NCBI RefSeq assembly: GCF_000376785.1
Contig: NZ_AQXX01000114.1
Coordinates: forward strand, 1-64,000
DNA length: 64,000 nt
Source: Hahella ganghwensis DSM 17046
Lineage (GTDB): Bacteria > Pseudomonadota > Gammaproteobacteria > Pseudomonadales > Oleiphilaceae
Direction: 5' to 3'
Part shown: positions 36,165-45,925 of the stretch, piece by piece
Layout: every line of letters begins with the position of its first letter
Position numbering within the stretch: position 1 is the stretch's first letter
Notes under the pieces: model-generated
What the model was told of the DNA's origin: nothing
The model's database searches: none
The model's input: the letters and a program-made list of their open reading frames with translations, nothing else
Position numbers and translations under genes: made by a program

Positions 36165-37154
36165 ATGAACGACACAACGGCGGATTGGAAACCCTCAGTG
36201 ACGCGAGAAATGCTGGTGCGCAGGCAGCAGTTTTTATCTGGGGTGCGACAATTCTTCCATGACCGAGGGGTACTTGAGGTTGATACACCGGTTTTAAGTG
36301 AGGTGACGGCAACCGACCCCTATCTGGACAGTTATGAAATTCAGGGGTTACCCGACTGCAGGCCTCTATATCTGTTGACCTCCCCAGAGCACGCTATGAA
36401 GCGTCTTCTAGCTGCGGGATCTGGTCCTATCTTCCAGGTCAGCAAAGCGTTCCGTCGGGATGAGAGAGGGAGTCGACACAATCCAGAGTTCAGCATGCTG
36501 GAGTGGTATCGTCCGGGTTTTTCCCTGCAGGATCTTTTGTCAGAGGTTACGGAGTTGCTCAGGTTTCTGGGGTATCAGGGGCAAGTTGAATCGATCAGTT
36601 ACCGCGACGCTTTTGTTCGTTCGATTAATATTAATCCTTTTATTGATGAGTCTGCGGTTGATTGCCGGCAAAAAGAGCAGGCGCTGTTGTCTCAGGCCAG
36701 CGAGTGTTCTTCGATTCCAGTGTCAGAACTGGATTTGGAAACGGCGCTTGATCTGTTGATGACTCATAAGGTGGAACCCTGGCTAAAGACTTTCGGGGCG
36801 ATATATGTCCATGACTACCCGGCCTCCCAGGCAGCTCTGGCCAGAATCGAAACTGACGAATACGGCAATCGGGTGGCGCGACGGTTTGAGTTGTATATAG
36901 ACGGCATTGAGATCGCCAATGCTTATGATGAGCAGGTGGATCCCAAGGAGCAGAGAAAGCGCTTTGAAGATGATAATGCCAGACGCCGGAAAATAGGGAA
37001 GAAAGAGATTCCAGTCGATGAGAGGTTGTTGGCGGCTTTGCCGCAAATGCCTACATCTGCAGGCATTGCCCTGGGGCTGGACCGTTTGCTGATGGTACTT
37101 TCGAATCAGAAAACCCTGCAGGATGTCATTGCCTTTCCAGCAGGGCGTGTATAG
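36165..37154 (+). CDS. epmA: EF-P-(R)-beta-lysine ligase (GenX/PoxA)
   Basis: Adenylates (R)-beta-lysine and transfers it to Lys34 of EF-P. A class II lysyl-tRNA synthetase catalytic core without the anticodon-binding domain, 329 residues (E. coli 325). Motif 1 region is FFHDRGVLEVDTPVLSEVTA. Motif 2 is FRRDERGSRHNPEFSMLEWY. The amino-acid pocket contains LYIDGIEIANAYDE. Motif 3 is GIALGLDRLLMVL. It follows efp on the same strand and is convergent with psd. The EpmC hydroxylase gene is not seen here. Confidence 0.96.
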   Translation: MNDTTADWKPSVTREMLVRRQQFLSGVRQFFHDRGVLEVDTPVLSEVTATDPYLDSYEIQGLPDCRPLYLLTSPEHAMKRLLAAGSGPIFQVSKAFRRDERGSRHNPEFSMLEWYRPGFSLQDLLSEVTELLRFLGYQGQVESISYRDAFVRSININPFIDESAVDCRQKEQALLSQASECSSIPVSELDLETALDLLMTHKVEPWLKTFGAIYVHDYPASQAALARIETDEYGNRVARRFELYIDGIEIANAYDEQVDPKEQRKRFEDDNARRRKIGKKEIPVDERLLAALPQMPTSAGIALGLDRLLMVLSNQKTLQDVIAFPAGRV

Positions 37155-37176
37155 TTTCTGGGGCTACACTTAGAGA

Positions 37177-38037
37177 CTAGCCGGCAGTAATGTCGCCGAT
37201 TTGCTGGCCCAGTCTTAGTGTGGCTTCTGCAGTGACTGCAGAGTTCCATTGCATGGCGTTCTCCGGAAAAGTCAGGACGACTGTCGAACCCAGATGAAAG
37301 CGGCCCATTTCTTCACCCTGGGCCAGTTTCACTTCACCGGGGTTGTAGCTGAAGTTTCTGATTGTCTTGCCGTGTCCTTGAATCCGGCCTGCCCATACAG
37401 TTTCGACACTGGCGACTATCATGGCGCCGACCAGAGTCATCGCCATGGGCCCGAAAGCGGTTGAGAACAGGCACACTACCCGTTCGTTACGTGCAAACAG
37501 TCGAGGAACACTGTCAGCGGTGACAGGGTTGACCGAGAACAGATCTCCCGGAATGTAGACCATTTGCTGCAGCTCGCCTGCTATCGGCATATGTATCCGA
37601 TGGTAGTCTTTAGGAGAGAGATAAATGGTGGCGAAGTCGCCCCCGATAAACGGTTGGGCACGTTGCAAATCTCCGCCCAGCAGCTCGATTAAACTGAAAC
37701 TGTGCCCTTTGGCCTGGAAGATGCGGCCGTATTCGATTCGGCCAGACTGAGAGACACAGCCATCGACAGGGCTTACCAGTTTTTTGGCTCCGCCCTGAAT
37801 CGGGCGTACACCTTCCTTGAGTTCGCGGGTGAAGAAATCGTTGAAATTCTCGTAGTCCTCGGCTGATCCCTTTAGCGCTTCATCCATGTTGACGCCATAG
37901 CGGTCTATAAACCACTTGATAAAAGCGTTTTTAATAGCGGATCTTTTGCAGTCAGCCAGACTGCCGGCGGCTCTGGATAGTGCATGTTGTGGCGTGACGT
38001 ACTGGCTGGCCACAAATATACGATCAAACAATGACAT
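37177..38037 (-). CDS. psd: Phosphatidylserine decarboxylase proenzyme
   Basis: Makes phosphatidylethanolamine in the inner membrane. The 286-residue proenzyme self-cleaves at FHLGSTVVL (LGST), the Ser becoming the pyruvoyl group of the alpha chain. The other triad members are Asp in VSPVDGCVS and His in KDYHRIHMPIAGEL. NFNDFFTRELKEGVRPI and VETVWAGRI are typical. Length equals that of bacterial type I Psd. It is transcribed leftward, 47 bp after the rhodanese gene, probably as one unit; in Pseudomonas the two are likewise adjacent. Confidence 0.97.
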   Translation of the reverse strand: MSLFDRIFVASQYVTPQHALSRAAGSLADCKRSAIKNAFIKWFIDRYGVNMDEALKGSAEDYENFNDFFTRELKEGVRPIQGGAKKLVSPVDGCVSQSGRIEYGRIFQAKGHSFSLIELLGGDLQRAQPFIGGDFATIYLSPKDYHRIHMPIAGELQQMVYIPGDLFSVNPVTADSVPRLFARNERVVCLFSTAFGPMAMTLVGAMIVASVETVWAGRIQGHGKTIRNFSYNPGEVKLAQGEEMGRFHLGSTVVLTFPENAMQWNSAVTAEATLRLGQQIGDITAG

Positions 38038-38084
38038 GGATGTTTCCGGGCAAATTGGGTTAGTTAGGTTAATCGAAACGAATC

Positions 38085-38906
38085 TCAGGTTTCTATGGGA
38101 GTATCAGGGTGGTTGCCCCATTCGCTCCAGGAACCTGCATAGGCGCGAATATTGAACCCCAAAGCTTTTCCGATCAAATAGGCGAGACCGGAACGGTGAT
38201 GCGATTGGCAATGAGTGACTATTTTTTTGTCTTCATTGATGCCAATTTCATTCAATTCCTGTCGCAGCGTCTCCATCCCTTTCAACCTGAGTCCGTTTGC
38301 GGGGTCCATGGCGCGTGTCCACTCGTAATTAACAGCTCCGGGTATGTGGCCGTTACGTAGCGCGGTTTGTCGCTGACCGGTATATTCCATTGGCGAACGG
38401 GCATCCCATACTGCAAGATCATCTGAACCTACCAGGTCAACCAGTTCTGACAATTCAACGGTGGTGCTTGGATCAAGTGTCATGGTAAAAGTCGCGGATT
38501 TGGCTTGAGGTGTATCTTGTGCAACCGGACGGCCTTCTTCGCGCCAGGCGACCAAGCCTCCGTTGAGATAACTGCAGTTTCTGAAGCCAATGGTGTTTAA
38601 CAGCCAGATCATTCGACCGGCCCAGCCGCCGCCTTCATCATCATAAACGACAACATGGTCATCCGGTGTCAGGCCGATGTGCTGAATCAGTGCATTTAGC
38701 TGCTGCTCCTGGGGAAGTAATCCTGGTGCAGGAGGGCGGCCGTACTGTGTCGCGCCGGGAGGAATATAGAATGCTCCGGGCAAATGTCCCGCCTGATAGT
38801 TTTCAGGGCGACACAGATCCAGTATCAGCAGGCCCTGTTGATCCAATAAAGGTTGAAGTTCGGCCGGTTCAATAATAAAGGGGAGTTTGCCTTTGGCTGT
38901 ATCCAT
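38085..38906 (-). CDS. rhdA: Two-domain rhodanese-type sulfurtransferase (RhdA-like)
   Basis: Thiosulfate:cyanide sulfurtransferase family, 273 residues, two rhodanese domains. The inactive N-domain has LILDLCRPENYQAGHLPGAF and VVVYDDEGGGWAGRMIWLL. The C-domain has VWDARSPMEYTGQRQTALRN, GHIPGAVNYEWTRAMD and the active loop THCQSHHRSGLAYLIG. The CQxHHRS loop matches Azotobacter RhdA (CQTHHRS), which differs from mercaptopyruvate transferases (CGSGVTA). It lies between psd and the HDOD gene, as in Pseudomonas. The in vivo sulfur acceptor is unknown. Confidence 0.93.
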   Translation of the reverse strand: MDTAKGKLPFIIEPAELQPLLDQQGLLILDLCRPENYQAGHLPGAFYIPPGATQYGRPPAPGLLPQEQQLNALIQHIGLTPDDHVVVYDDEGGGWAGRMIWLLNTIGFRNCSYLNGGLVAWREEGRPVAQDTPQAKSATFTMTLDPSTTVELSELVDLVGSDDLAVWDARSPMEYTGQRQTALRNGHIPGAVNYEWTRAMDPANGLRLKGMETLRQELNEIGINEDKKIVTHCQSHHRSGLAYLIGKALGFNIRAYAGSWSEWGNHPDTPIET

Positions 38907-39058
38907 GACAAGTCCTGTAACTAAGGTAAGGGATAATGCGCTGTTCGCTGCCAGAACTCAGCGTATAAGCTTGAGTCGCGGACATGCTCAGCTGCTGCGG
39001 ATGTTAGCAGATGGCTGACAACGTAACTAGGGCCACACTAACGTTTTTAAGGCGCTGC

Positions 39059-40813
39059 CTAGCTCTTTGCATTTTTGCCATTCTTGCTGTTGCGCTGTGA
39101 AAAGTAGTAAAGCACCTGGGAAGTCGCGCTGCAGACATGTTTGAAACAGTCGTATTCAAATTCGGTTAGCGGTAGGGCATTGATGCCGGCGTCGGCATAG
39201 ATCATGGCGACAGGTCTTGATTTTACAAAGCAGGAGGTAAGGAAAAAATCCATGCTTTGATTGACTGACCTGAATTCTGCGGGAATCATTTTTTTCACTT
39301 TGTCAGAGCTGCCGGGGTTGATCCAGATACTTGAGGGCTTTTCCATCAGCTTGCTGAACAATGAGGGGCGTGTAAGGTCCAGATCCATTCGGGCCAGTTC
39401 CGGCCGATCCTGGGTGTCTGCGGCATAGTAACCTTTCAGCCGGGTCTTGTTGGTATTAATGAGTGCGATGACACAGGTCCTCAAACCTACACCAAACGTA
39501 ATGCAGCGGGCTGCACCATTCATGAGGGCGGCAATATCCTTAAACTGTGCCGGGGACCTCAGCATGGTTTGAGTGATATTGATGTATAGCTCCTGATTTC
39601 CTTGGCGCATCTGTCGATTGTCCGGAGTCTTGGGAATCGGGCGTGGCTTCCTTGTCTTCTCTTCAGGAACAGATGAGTTTGCTCTGATCGGTACAGAATC
39701 TTCTTCAACGTTCTCTGGTTCAGTTTTGCGAAGTTCTATCGGAGGGATTTCCTCCTGTTCTATTCCTGGTGGAGGGCTGGTTTGCTCCGTCTCGTGGGTA
39801 GGCTTCATGGCGGTTTCGGCTGATTGTTCTTCGTCGATGGCAAGTGGAATGTCTGGGCCTGCGATCAACTGACTTACTAATCCATTACCAGATTGCAAGG
39901 GATGTTGGCGATAGGATTCAACCGCGAGTTCATGCACGTGTCGTAGAGTGTCTCTTAGAGACTGTTCCAGATAGACGGCGAGGCAGCGGATAAGTCGCAG
40001 GGTGATTGTGGAGTAAATATCCCTGCCAGCATGAAAGGCTATCAAGTTGCTCAGGGAGACCAGGAATCCCGGATGATTTAGCAGAAGTAAAGCCTCTCGG
40101 TTTGTCGGGCGAGGTGATGGTTGCGTATTCCGACAATGTCTTTCAATCGTGATCAACAAACGATTGTTATGGATATGGTCAAAGATTGGTGTGTCTGTGA
40201 CGGATTCTGGGAGTGTGAAACCCTGATGGATTCGTTTCCACACTTCGACGAATCTGTCACCAAACACTCTGGTTTCCATTGTGCGGCGAAATTCCAGAGA
40301 GTGTTCCAGGCGACTGGTCCAGGTTTGCATTTTTTTCGGAGTGTATCGCCATAACAACCAGAGCGGCATGCTGTAAAACAGGGCATACCAGTAGTACTCA
40401 TTCTGTTTATCTCGATGCCTCATTTGTGCTGACCACTGCGCGAGGTGGGCCGCGAAAAAGCTGCTGGCTATGGCCTTGTTATATGTGACAACTGCTGGGA
40501 TGGACGCCCTCTCCGGAGGTGGCGTGTTTTGCAGGACATTCTCCAGGAAATCTGTGCCCAAAAGGCTGATTGCCTGGCTCAGAGTTTTGACCAGACTTTC
40601 CTGGGTGTGAGTACGGAGATTGGCGTTACTGAGAAGGTTGAGTGCCAGCACCGGATCGTTGCGAATCACCTCGCTCATCTTGTGGTAGGAGAGGGTGTTC
40701 CCCGCCATCATGCGGAGGAGAATGGTGCTTGCTCCGCTGACAGACGGCAAAGGTTTTTTCAGCAGCTGATCTATCCATTCCAGATCTTGCAATTTCGGCG
40801 CGGTTTCCTGCAT
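39059..40813 (-). CDS. HDOD-domain protein (PA4955-type)
   Basis: A 584-residue protein. Residues about 10-250 form an HDOD domain (LLKKPLPSVSGASTILLRMM; EVIRNDPVLALNLLSNANLR; TLSQAISLLGTDFLENVLQN). A Pro/Glu-rich linker follows (about 330-400: PPPGIEQEEIPPIELRKTEP). The C-terminal part, about 405-575, resembles a GAF-like sensor (ALMNGAARCITFGVGLRTCV; FLTSCFVKSRPVAMIYADAG). HDOD proteins are phosphohydrolase-fold scaffolds in signalling; no HD metal site is intact. It is divergent from motA, whose start lies 92 bp away, so co-regulation with the stator genes is plausible. Function unknown. Confidence 0.85.
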   Translation of the reverse strand: MQETAPKLQDLEWIDQLLKKPLPSVSGASTILLRMMAGNTLSYHKMSEVIRNDPVLALNLLSNANLRTHTQESLVKTLSQAISLLGTDFLENVLQNTPPPERASIPAVVTYNKAIASSFFAAHLAQWSAQMRHRDKQNEYYWYALFYSMPLWLLWRYTPKKMQTWTSRLEHSLEFRRTMETRVFGDRFVEVWKRIHQGFTLPESVTDTPIFDHIHNNRLLITIERHCRNTQPSPRPTNREALLLLNHPGFLVSLSNLIAFHAGRDIYSTITLRLIRCLAVYLEQSLRDTLRHVHELAVESYRQHPLQSGNGLVSQLIAGPDIPLAIDEEQSAETAMKPTHETEQTSPPPGIEQEEIPPIELRKTEPENVEEDSVPIRANSSVPEEKTRKPRPIPKTPDNRQMRQGNQELYINITQTMLRSPAQFKDIAALMNGAARCITFGVGLRTCVIALINTNKTRLKGYYAADTQDRPELARMDLDLTRPSLFSKLMEKPSSIWINPGSSDKVKKMIPAEFRSVNQSMDFFLTSCFVKSRPVAMIYADAGINALPLTEFEYDCFKHVCSATSQVLYYFSQRNSKNGKNAKS

Positions 40814-40904
40814 AAGTATTTGTGAAATAGCCTTTTTTGATCTTTACTGTAATGTAGATAATCATCCGTTATTTGTCATCTGTCTGGAGTGGCTAACAAG
40901 ATAT

Positions 40905-41756
40905 ATGCTGTTCATCATTGGTACTGTGCTCGTAATCGCCAGTGTGTTGGGGGGGTATGTGCTCTCCCATGGAGAGTTGCTCGCACTTTGGCAGCCCTTT
41001 GAAATTGTCATTATCGGTGGTGCCGCGTTCGGTGCTTTCCTGATTGCCAATCCTCCGAAAGTGATCAAATCAGTATTTGCCTCAGCGCCGTCGTTGTTTG
41101 TCGGCAGTAAATTCAATCAGGTTGTGTTCATGGATTTACTGTCCTTGCTCTACGATCTTTTCGACAAGGCGAGGAAGTCTGGTGTGATGTCTATAGAGGC
41201 AGATGTGGACGACCCTGAGAACAGTGAGATTTTTAATCGGTATCCCACTATTATGCGCATGTTAGGTGTGCGTGATTTCATAACTGACTATTTGAGGATA
41301 GTCAGTAGCGGTAACATGGCTCCGCACGAACTGGAAGGGTTGATGGACCTGGAGATCGAGACGCGCCTACAGGAGCTGGAGAAACCGGCCGAAGCTGTTA
41401 ATAAAGTCGCAGATGCGCTGCCGGGCTTTGGTATCGTGGCGGCGGTTCTCGGGATTGTCATTACGATGAAATCGCTGGGAGGACCGCCCGAAGAATTAGG
41501 GGGCCATGTTGCAGCGGCTCTGGTGGGAACCTTCTTTGGGATTTTGGCCGCCTATGGGTTTGTCGGACCGACAGCTCAGGCGCTGCATAATATTGCAGCC
41601 AGCGAAATCAAAGCTTATGAATGCGTCAAGGTCGGTATTCTGGCAACTATGGGGGGGCTGGCGCCGCAGTTGGCAATCGAGTTTGGAAGAAAAGCGCTTT
41701 ATTCCGGTGCACGGCCGAGCTTTCAGGAGCTCAATGATTATGTTCGCTCGAAGTAA
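40905..41756 (+). CDS. motA: Flagellar motor stator protein MotA
   Basis: Proton channel subunit of the stator, 283 residues with four membrane helices: FIIGTVLVIASVLGGYVLSH, ALWQPFEIVIIGGAAFGAFL, then after the cytoplasmic loop ALPGFGIVAAVLGIVITMKS and LVGTFFGILAAYGFVGPTAQ. The loop has IMRMLGVRDFITDYLRIVSS with the charged residues that face FliG, and LPGFGIV carries the conserved channel Pro. The proton-type MotA family, like E. coli and PA4954, fits better than sodium PomA. It is followed 66 bp later by motB. Confidence 0.96.
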   Translation: MLFIIGTVLVIASVLGGYVLSHGELLALWQPFEIVIIGGAAFGAFLIANPPKVIKSVFASAPSLFVGSKFNQVVFMDLLSLLYDLFDKARKSGVMSIEADVDDPENSEIFNRYPTIMRMLGVRDFITDYLRIVSSGNMAPHELEGLMDLEIETRLQELEKPAEAVNKVADALPGFGIVAAVLGIVITMKSLGGPPEELGGHVAAALVGTFFGILAAYGFVGPTAQALHNIAASEIKAYECVKVGILATMGGLAPQLAIEFGRKALYSGARPSFQELNDYVRSK

Positions 41757-41822
41757 AGGTGGCGAATGCAGAATGATCGTTTCATGATTTTTATTGTGGG
41801 TTAGTTCCAGGTTGGCGAAGTT

Positions 41823-42821
41823 ATGATGGAAGAACAACCCCCGATTATTGTTCGTCGAGTCCGTAAGTATCACAAGGGGCATGGTGGTGCCTGGAAGGTG
41901 GCGTTTGCGGATTTCGCCACAGCGATGATGGCCTTCTTTCTGGTGTTGTGGCTGAGTGCTTCTACAACCAAGGAACAAAAAGAAGCCGTCGCCGGCTATT
42001 TTTCTGATCCTGTGGGCTTTGAAGAAGGTGGCAGCCCCTATGTGATTGACCTGGAAGGTAGTGTAACGGTTACCGTGACAGACGATACGGCACAGACACC
42101 GGAAACCCAGCCTGAAGTTGTCATGGAAGAAGAGACTATTGAAGATATTGCGACCCAGGTTGAGCAGCGTCGGTTGGAAAAACTGATGGATGAAATTCTG
42201 GCTGAAATCGATAGCAGCGCAAAACTAAAAGAATTCAAAGACCAGTTGATTATCGACATAACAGAGGAAGGTCTCCGGATTCAGATTGTGGATAAGCGCC
42301 AACGCCCGATGTTCGATAGCGGTGATTCCACCCTGAAGCCTTATTTTGAAGATATTCTATACGAACTGGCCAAATTGATAACCCGGGTTCGCAATAAAGT
42401 CAGTATCTCCGGTCACACTGATGGCGCCCCTTACCTTGGGCGTGCCAACTATACTAATTGGGAGCTGTCTTCTGATCGTGCCAATGCTGCACGTCGTGCG
42501 CTCGTTGACGGTGGCCTGCCGGAAAATCGACTGGCGCGGGTTGTTGGTCTGGCCTCTTCGGTACTTTATGACGACAAAGACCCGTTAAACCCGGTGAACA
42601 GAAGAATCTCAATTATTGTGCTGAATAAGAAGACCCAGGCGGAAATTGAAGACGCCGAGCAGGTCGACTCGGATGTATCGACGAATCAACTTTCTGGTGA
42701 AGTCGACAAATTGATTCGTCAGGAGTTAAGCAAGCCGGCTTTTGATCCAAACAAGGATTTGCCGATTGAGCAGAAGCCCGAAAATGGCGGGCAAAACGGC
42801 TCTGAGGGGCTCAATTGGTAA
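41823..42821 (+). CDS. motB: Flagellar motor stator protein MotB
   Basis: Peptidoglycan-anchoring stator subunit, 332 residues. The single membrane helix KVAFADFATAMMAFFLVLWL contains the proton-carrying Asp (residue 30), preceded by a basic N-terminus (IIVRRVRKYHKGHGG). A plug region follows (TKEQKEAVAGYFSDP). After an acidic linker the OmpA-type domain has VSISGHTDGAPYLGRANYTN, WELSSDRANAARRALVDGGL and NPVNRRISIIVL, which bind peptidoglycan. The C-terminal tail is polar. It is convergent with rsgA, 14 bp apart. Confidence 0.96.
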   Translation: MMEEQPPIIVRRVRKYHKGHGGAWKVAFADFATAMMAFFLVLWLSASTTKEQKEAVAGYFSDPVGFEEGGSPYVIDLEGSVTVTVTDDTAQTPETQPEVVMEEETIEDIATQVEQRRLEKLMDEILAEIDSSAKLKEFKDQLIIDITEEGLRIQIVDKRQRPMFDSGDSTLKPYFEDILYELAKLITRVRNKVSISGHTDGAPYLGRANYTNWELSSDRANAARRALVDGGLPENRLARVVGLASSVLYDDKDPLNPVNRRISIIVLNKKTQAEIEDAEQVDSDVSTNQLSGEVDKLIRQELSKPAFDPNKDLPIEQKPENGGQNGSEGLNW

Positions 42822-42835
42822 GGTCTGACTGTGAA

Positions 42836-43882
42836 TCAATCGTGCGTATTAATAATCGTCTGATCGTCAAGAGAGTCTCTGATGCGTTGAAAGCTTTCCA
42901 TTCTGGAACTTTCAATCTCGCCCTGTTCCAGAGCTGACTGCAGGGCGCAACCAGGCTCTCCCTGATGCTTGCAGTCTCTGAATTTGCAAGCGCCGAGAAA
43001 GGGGCGGAACTCAACAAATCCCTGGGCCAGAGTCAGTTCGTCCATATGCCAGAGCCCGAATTCCCGTATTCCTGGTGAGTCGACCAGATCTCCACCGGTC
43101 GGCATGTGGAACAATTTGGCTGTAGTGGTGGTATGGGTGCCTTTACGCACACCCTCAGATAATTCACCCACCCGAATGTTTTCTTCAGGCAAAAGCATTT
43201 GAATCAATGAGGATTTGCCCACTCCGGACTGGCCGACAAATATACTGGTTCTGTTGGATAATAATTTTACCAGGGGCGCTAAACCCTCTCGGGATTTGGA
43301 AGATACCTCGATCCAGTCATAACCCAGTTTGGTGTAAAGGGATTGCAGATGTGTTATTCGCGCCTGATTTTCATCGTTAATCAGGTCTTTCTTATTCATG
43401 ATGATTTTAGGCGGAATCTCGACGGCTTCCGCAGCGACCAGGTAACGGTCGATGAGGTTGGCATGTGCTTCAGGTTCGGGAGCAATAACGATGAGGATTT
43501 GATCGATATTCGCGGCGATGGGTTTCAGTTGGCCAAACTTATCCGGACGCTTCAGGGCTGTATGCCGGTCTCCGCGGGCGACAATGATGCCACTGTTATC
43601 CGAGCCAGCGCGCCAGGTTACGATATCACCGGTGACGAGGGAGTCTATGTTGGCCCTGACATAGCATCTGTGCAATTGCCCCTTCAGGTCTCCGTCCAAT
43701 GCTTCCACATCCAACTGCTGACCATAGTGGGCAATGACGAGACCTTTCTGTTCTGCTGACAGATCGCCTGCATCAAGCTGCTCTACGGCTTCGGATTCTT
43801 TACGCTCAGCCCGTCGGGCCCGTTCGTCCTGAATCTTCTTGATGCGCCACTTCTGTTGTTTCGTAAGTCTGCGTTTTCCCAT
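42836..43882 (-). CDS. rsgA: Ribosome small-subunit-dependent GTPase RsgA
   Basis: Circularly permuted GTPase for late 30S maturation, 348 residues. The basic N-terminus (MGKRRLTKQQKWRIKKIQDE) is followed by the OB domain (VRANIDSLVTGDIVTWRAG). G-motifs come in the permuted order: G4 IIMNKKDLI, G5 VSSKSREGL, G1 FVGQSGVGKSSLIQ, G2 GTHTTT, G3 LVDSPGIREFGLW. The zinc-binding C-domain has CKFRDCKHQGEPGCAL. It is divergent from orn, as in other gammaproteobacteria. Confidence 0.97.
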   Translation of the reverse strand: MGKRRLTKQQKWRIKKIQDERARRAERKESEAVEQLDAGDLSAEQKGLVIAHYGQQLDVEALDGDLKGQLHRCYVRANIDSLVTGDIVTWRAGSDNSGIIVARGDRHTALKRPDKFGQLKPIAANIDQILIVIAPEPEAHANLIDRYLVAAEAVEIPPKIIMNKKDLINDENQARITHLQSLYTKLGYDWIEVSSKSREGLAPLVKLLSNRTSIFVGQSGVGKSSLIQMLLPEENIRVGELSEGVRKGTHTTTTAKLFHMPTGGDLVDSPGIREFGLWHMDELTLAQGFVEFRPFLGACKFRDCKHQGEPGCALQSALEQGEIESSRMESFQRIRDSLDDQTIINTHD

Positions 43883-44023
43883 GCGGTGCTAATACAATCC
43901 TCGTTTAAACTTCTTTTAATCCCACTGATGCCGGATTAAAGAAGACTATCAACTACACTGTGGTAATATTGCGCCTAAATGCACCCGGTAGGGTTTGCGC
44001 TACTGTAATTCGGTGGAGAAGTT

Positions 44024-44569
44024 ATGTCACGTCGCGATAACCTAATTTGGATAGATTTGGAAATGACCGGACTTGATCCGGAGATGGATCGTATCATTGA
44101 AATGGCGGTTATTGTGACCACCAGTGATCTGGAAGTGGTGGCGGAAGGTCCTGTGATTGCTGTGCATCAGCCGGATTTTGTGCTGTCCTTGATGGATGAC
44201 TGGAACAAGAAAACCCATGGTGACAGCGGTCTTACTGAGAGAGTGAAGCAGAGTAAAATTTCTGAACTGCTTGCTGAGCAGCAGGTATTGGATTTTCTGA
44301 ATGAGCATTGCGAAGCGGGCGCTTCGCCCATGTGCGGCAATTCCATTGGCCAGGATCGACGCTTTCTGGCCCGGTACATGAAATCACTGGAAAGCTTCTT
44401 CCATTATCGAAATCTTGATGTCAGCACTTTGAAGGAGATGGCCCGTCGCTGGCGCCCGGAAGTGGCAGCAGGGGTCAAGAAAAAAGGTACCCATCAGGCC
44501 TTGGAAGACATTCGTGAGTCGATTGAAGAATTGAAATATTACCGGGAGCACTTCCTGAAGCTCAGTTAA
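44024..44569 (+). CDS. orn: Oligoribonuclease
   Basis: 3'-5' exoribonuclease that degrades dinucleotides, including pGpG from c-di-GMP turnover; relevant because fimX and a PilZ-like gene lie nearby. The 181-residue protein has DEDDh residues in [16 protein letters not shown], the central Asp in [14 protein letters not shown], and the terminal His/Asp in [27 protein letters not shown] precedes the ATG. Its stop codon overlaps the stop of the converging queG by three bases. Confidence 0.97.
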   Translation: MSRRDNLIWIDLEMTGLDPEMDRIIEMAVIVTTSDLEVVAEGPVIAVHQPDFVLSLMDDWNKKTHGDSGLTERVKQSKISELLAEQQVLDFLNEHCEAGASPMCGNSIGQDRRFLARYMKSLESFFHYRNLDVSTLKEMARRWRPEVAAGVKKKGTHQALEDIRESIEELKYYREHFLKLS

Positions 44570-45657
44570 TCCGTCGTCATACCCAGGGACGAACGTTTGC
44601 GGAGGTGATTCAAGGCCCAGGTCACATGTTCCCTGACAATCTCAGAAGGGTGGTCCAATTTGGCTTTTAGAGCCACCTCGACCTCCCGGCTGGGAGTAGC
44701 GTTCCCCAAGGCTACCGCAATATTGCGAAGCCAGCTTTCGTATCCTGTTCGGCGAATAGCGGATCCCTGGGTTTTCTCCAGAAACTCTTCTTCGGTCCAG
44801 TGAAATAGTTCAATAAGCTGGCTGGAGTCCAGTTGGTGTCTAGGGGTGAAGTCTTCCTCTCTGGAGGGGTGGTTGAACTTGTTCCATGGACATACCATCT
44901 GGCAATCGTCGCAGCCGAATATCCGGTTGCCCATCAGTGGCCGTAAATCCTCGGGAATAGCCCCTTTCAGTTCAATGGTGAGATAGGAGATGCAGCGTCT
45001 GGCATCCAGTACCTGTGGGCCCACGAAGGCATTGGTTGGGCACAGATCAAGGCAAGACGAACAGCTTCCGCAGTGGTGACTGTCAAAAGGCTCATCAATG
45101 GGCAGTGACAGGTTGGTGAATATTTCGCCGAGAAAAAAGTATGAGCCAGCCTTGGGATTGATCAAGAGAGTGTTCTTTCCGATCCAGCCAAGTCCGGCTT
45201 TCTGCGCTAGCGCACGTTCCAGTACTGGTGCACTGTCCACGAAGACCCTGTATTGGCTGCTATCGATTTTCTGGGTGATTCGTTCCGCCAGATGGGCCAG
45301 ACGCTTTCGAATCAACTTATGGTAGTCACGCCCAAGGGTGTAACGTGATACATAGGCTGTCTGATCTTCTGATAAGGCGGCCTCGGCGTTTTTCGCCTGA
45401 TCTTGCTCGGGCCAATAGTCCATGCGCAGTGAAATCACCCTCAGGGTACCCGGCACCAACTCGTCAGGCCGGTATCGCTTACTGCCGTGGGTCTCCATGT
45501 AGCTCATGGTGCCGTGGTAGCCTTTCGCCAGCCACTGCTGGAAGTGCTCCGCATGCTCCCCGAGGTCGACGTCGGTAATCCCGCACTGCTGAAATCCCAG
45601 CTCCAGGGCCCAGGACTTGATGTTTTTGGCCAGGGAAATGTAATCGATTTGACTCAA
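44566..45657 (-). CDS. queG: Epoxyqueuosine reductase
   Basis: Last step of queuosine synthesis in tRNA, a cobalamin and iron-sulfur enzyme. Length is 363 residues. [20 protein letters not shown] and [19 protein letters not shown] open the cobalamin domain. The two [4Fe-4S] clusters are formed by [19 protein letters not shown] and [13 protein letters not shown]. The C-terminus has a HEAT-like repeat ([37 protein letters not shown]). The start appears to be TTG at 45657; the next in-frame codon upstream that matters is a stop and no ATG fits. It overlaps the end of orn tail to tail. Confidence 0.95.
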   Translation of the reverse strand: MSQIDYISLAKNIKSWALELGFQQCGITDVDLGEHAEHFQQWLAKGYHGTMSYMETHGSKRYRPDELVPGTLRVISLRMDYWPEQDQAKNAEAALSEDQTAYVSRYTLGRDYHKLIRKRLAHLAERITQKIDSSQYRVFVDSAPVLERALAQKAGLGWIGKNTLLINPKAGSYFFLGEIFTNLSLPIDEPFDSHHCGSCSSCLDLCPTNAFVGPQVLDARRCISYLTIELKGAIPEDLRPLMGNRIFGCDDCQMVCPWNKFNHPSREEDFTPRHQLDSSQLIELFHWTEEEFLEKTQGSAIRRTGYESWLRNIAVALGNATPSREVEVALKAKLDHPSEIVREHVTWALNHLRKRSSLGMTTD

Positions 45658-45925
45658 AACTGACAGACTTACTGATGAATAGAATGCCTATTTTGGCATA
45701 CACAAGCATTAGAGTCTGTTGCAATTGGCAACAATTTTCAGGCTTCGTTCCTGGAACTGCTTTGGAAATCAGTAGTTAGGGAAAATTGCTGGTGCAATGC
45801 CGCGTACATCCCTGATATGACGGGCGATAAGAGAAACATGAAGATTGATTATGAAATGTACTTTTTATAGTATTTTGCTAAAATTTACAGCAATATAGAG
45901 ACATTATTTCAAGTGGATTCAAGAA

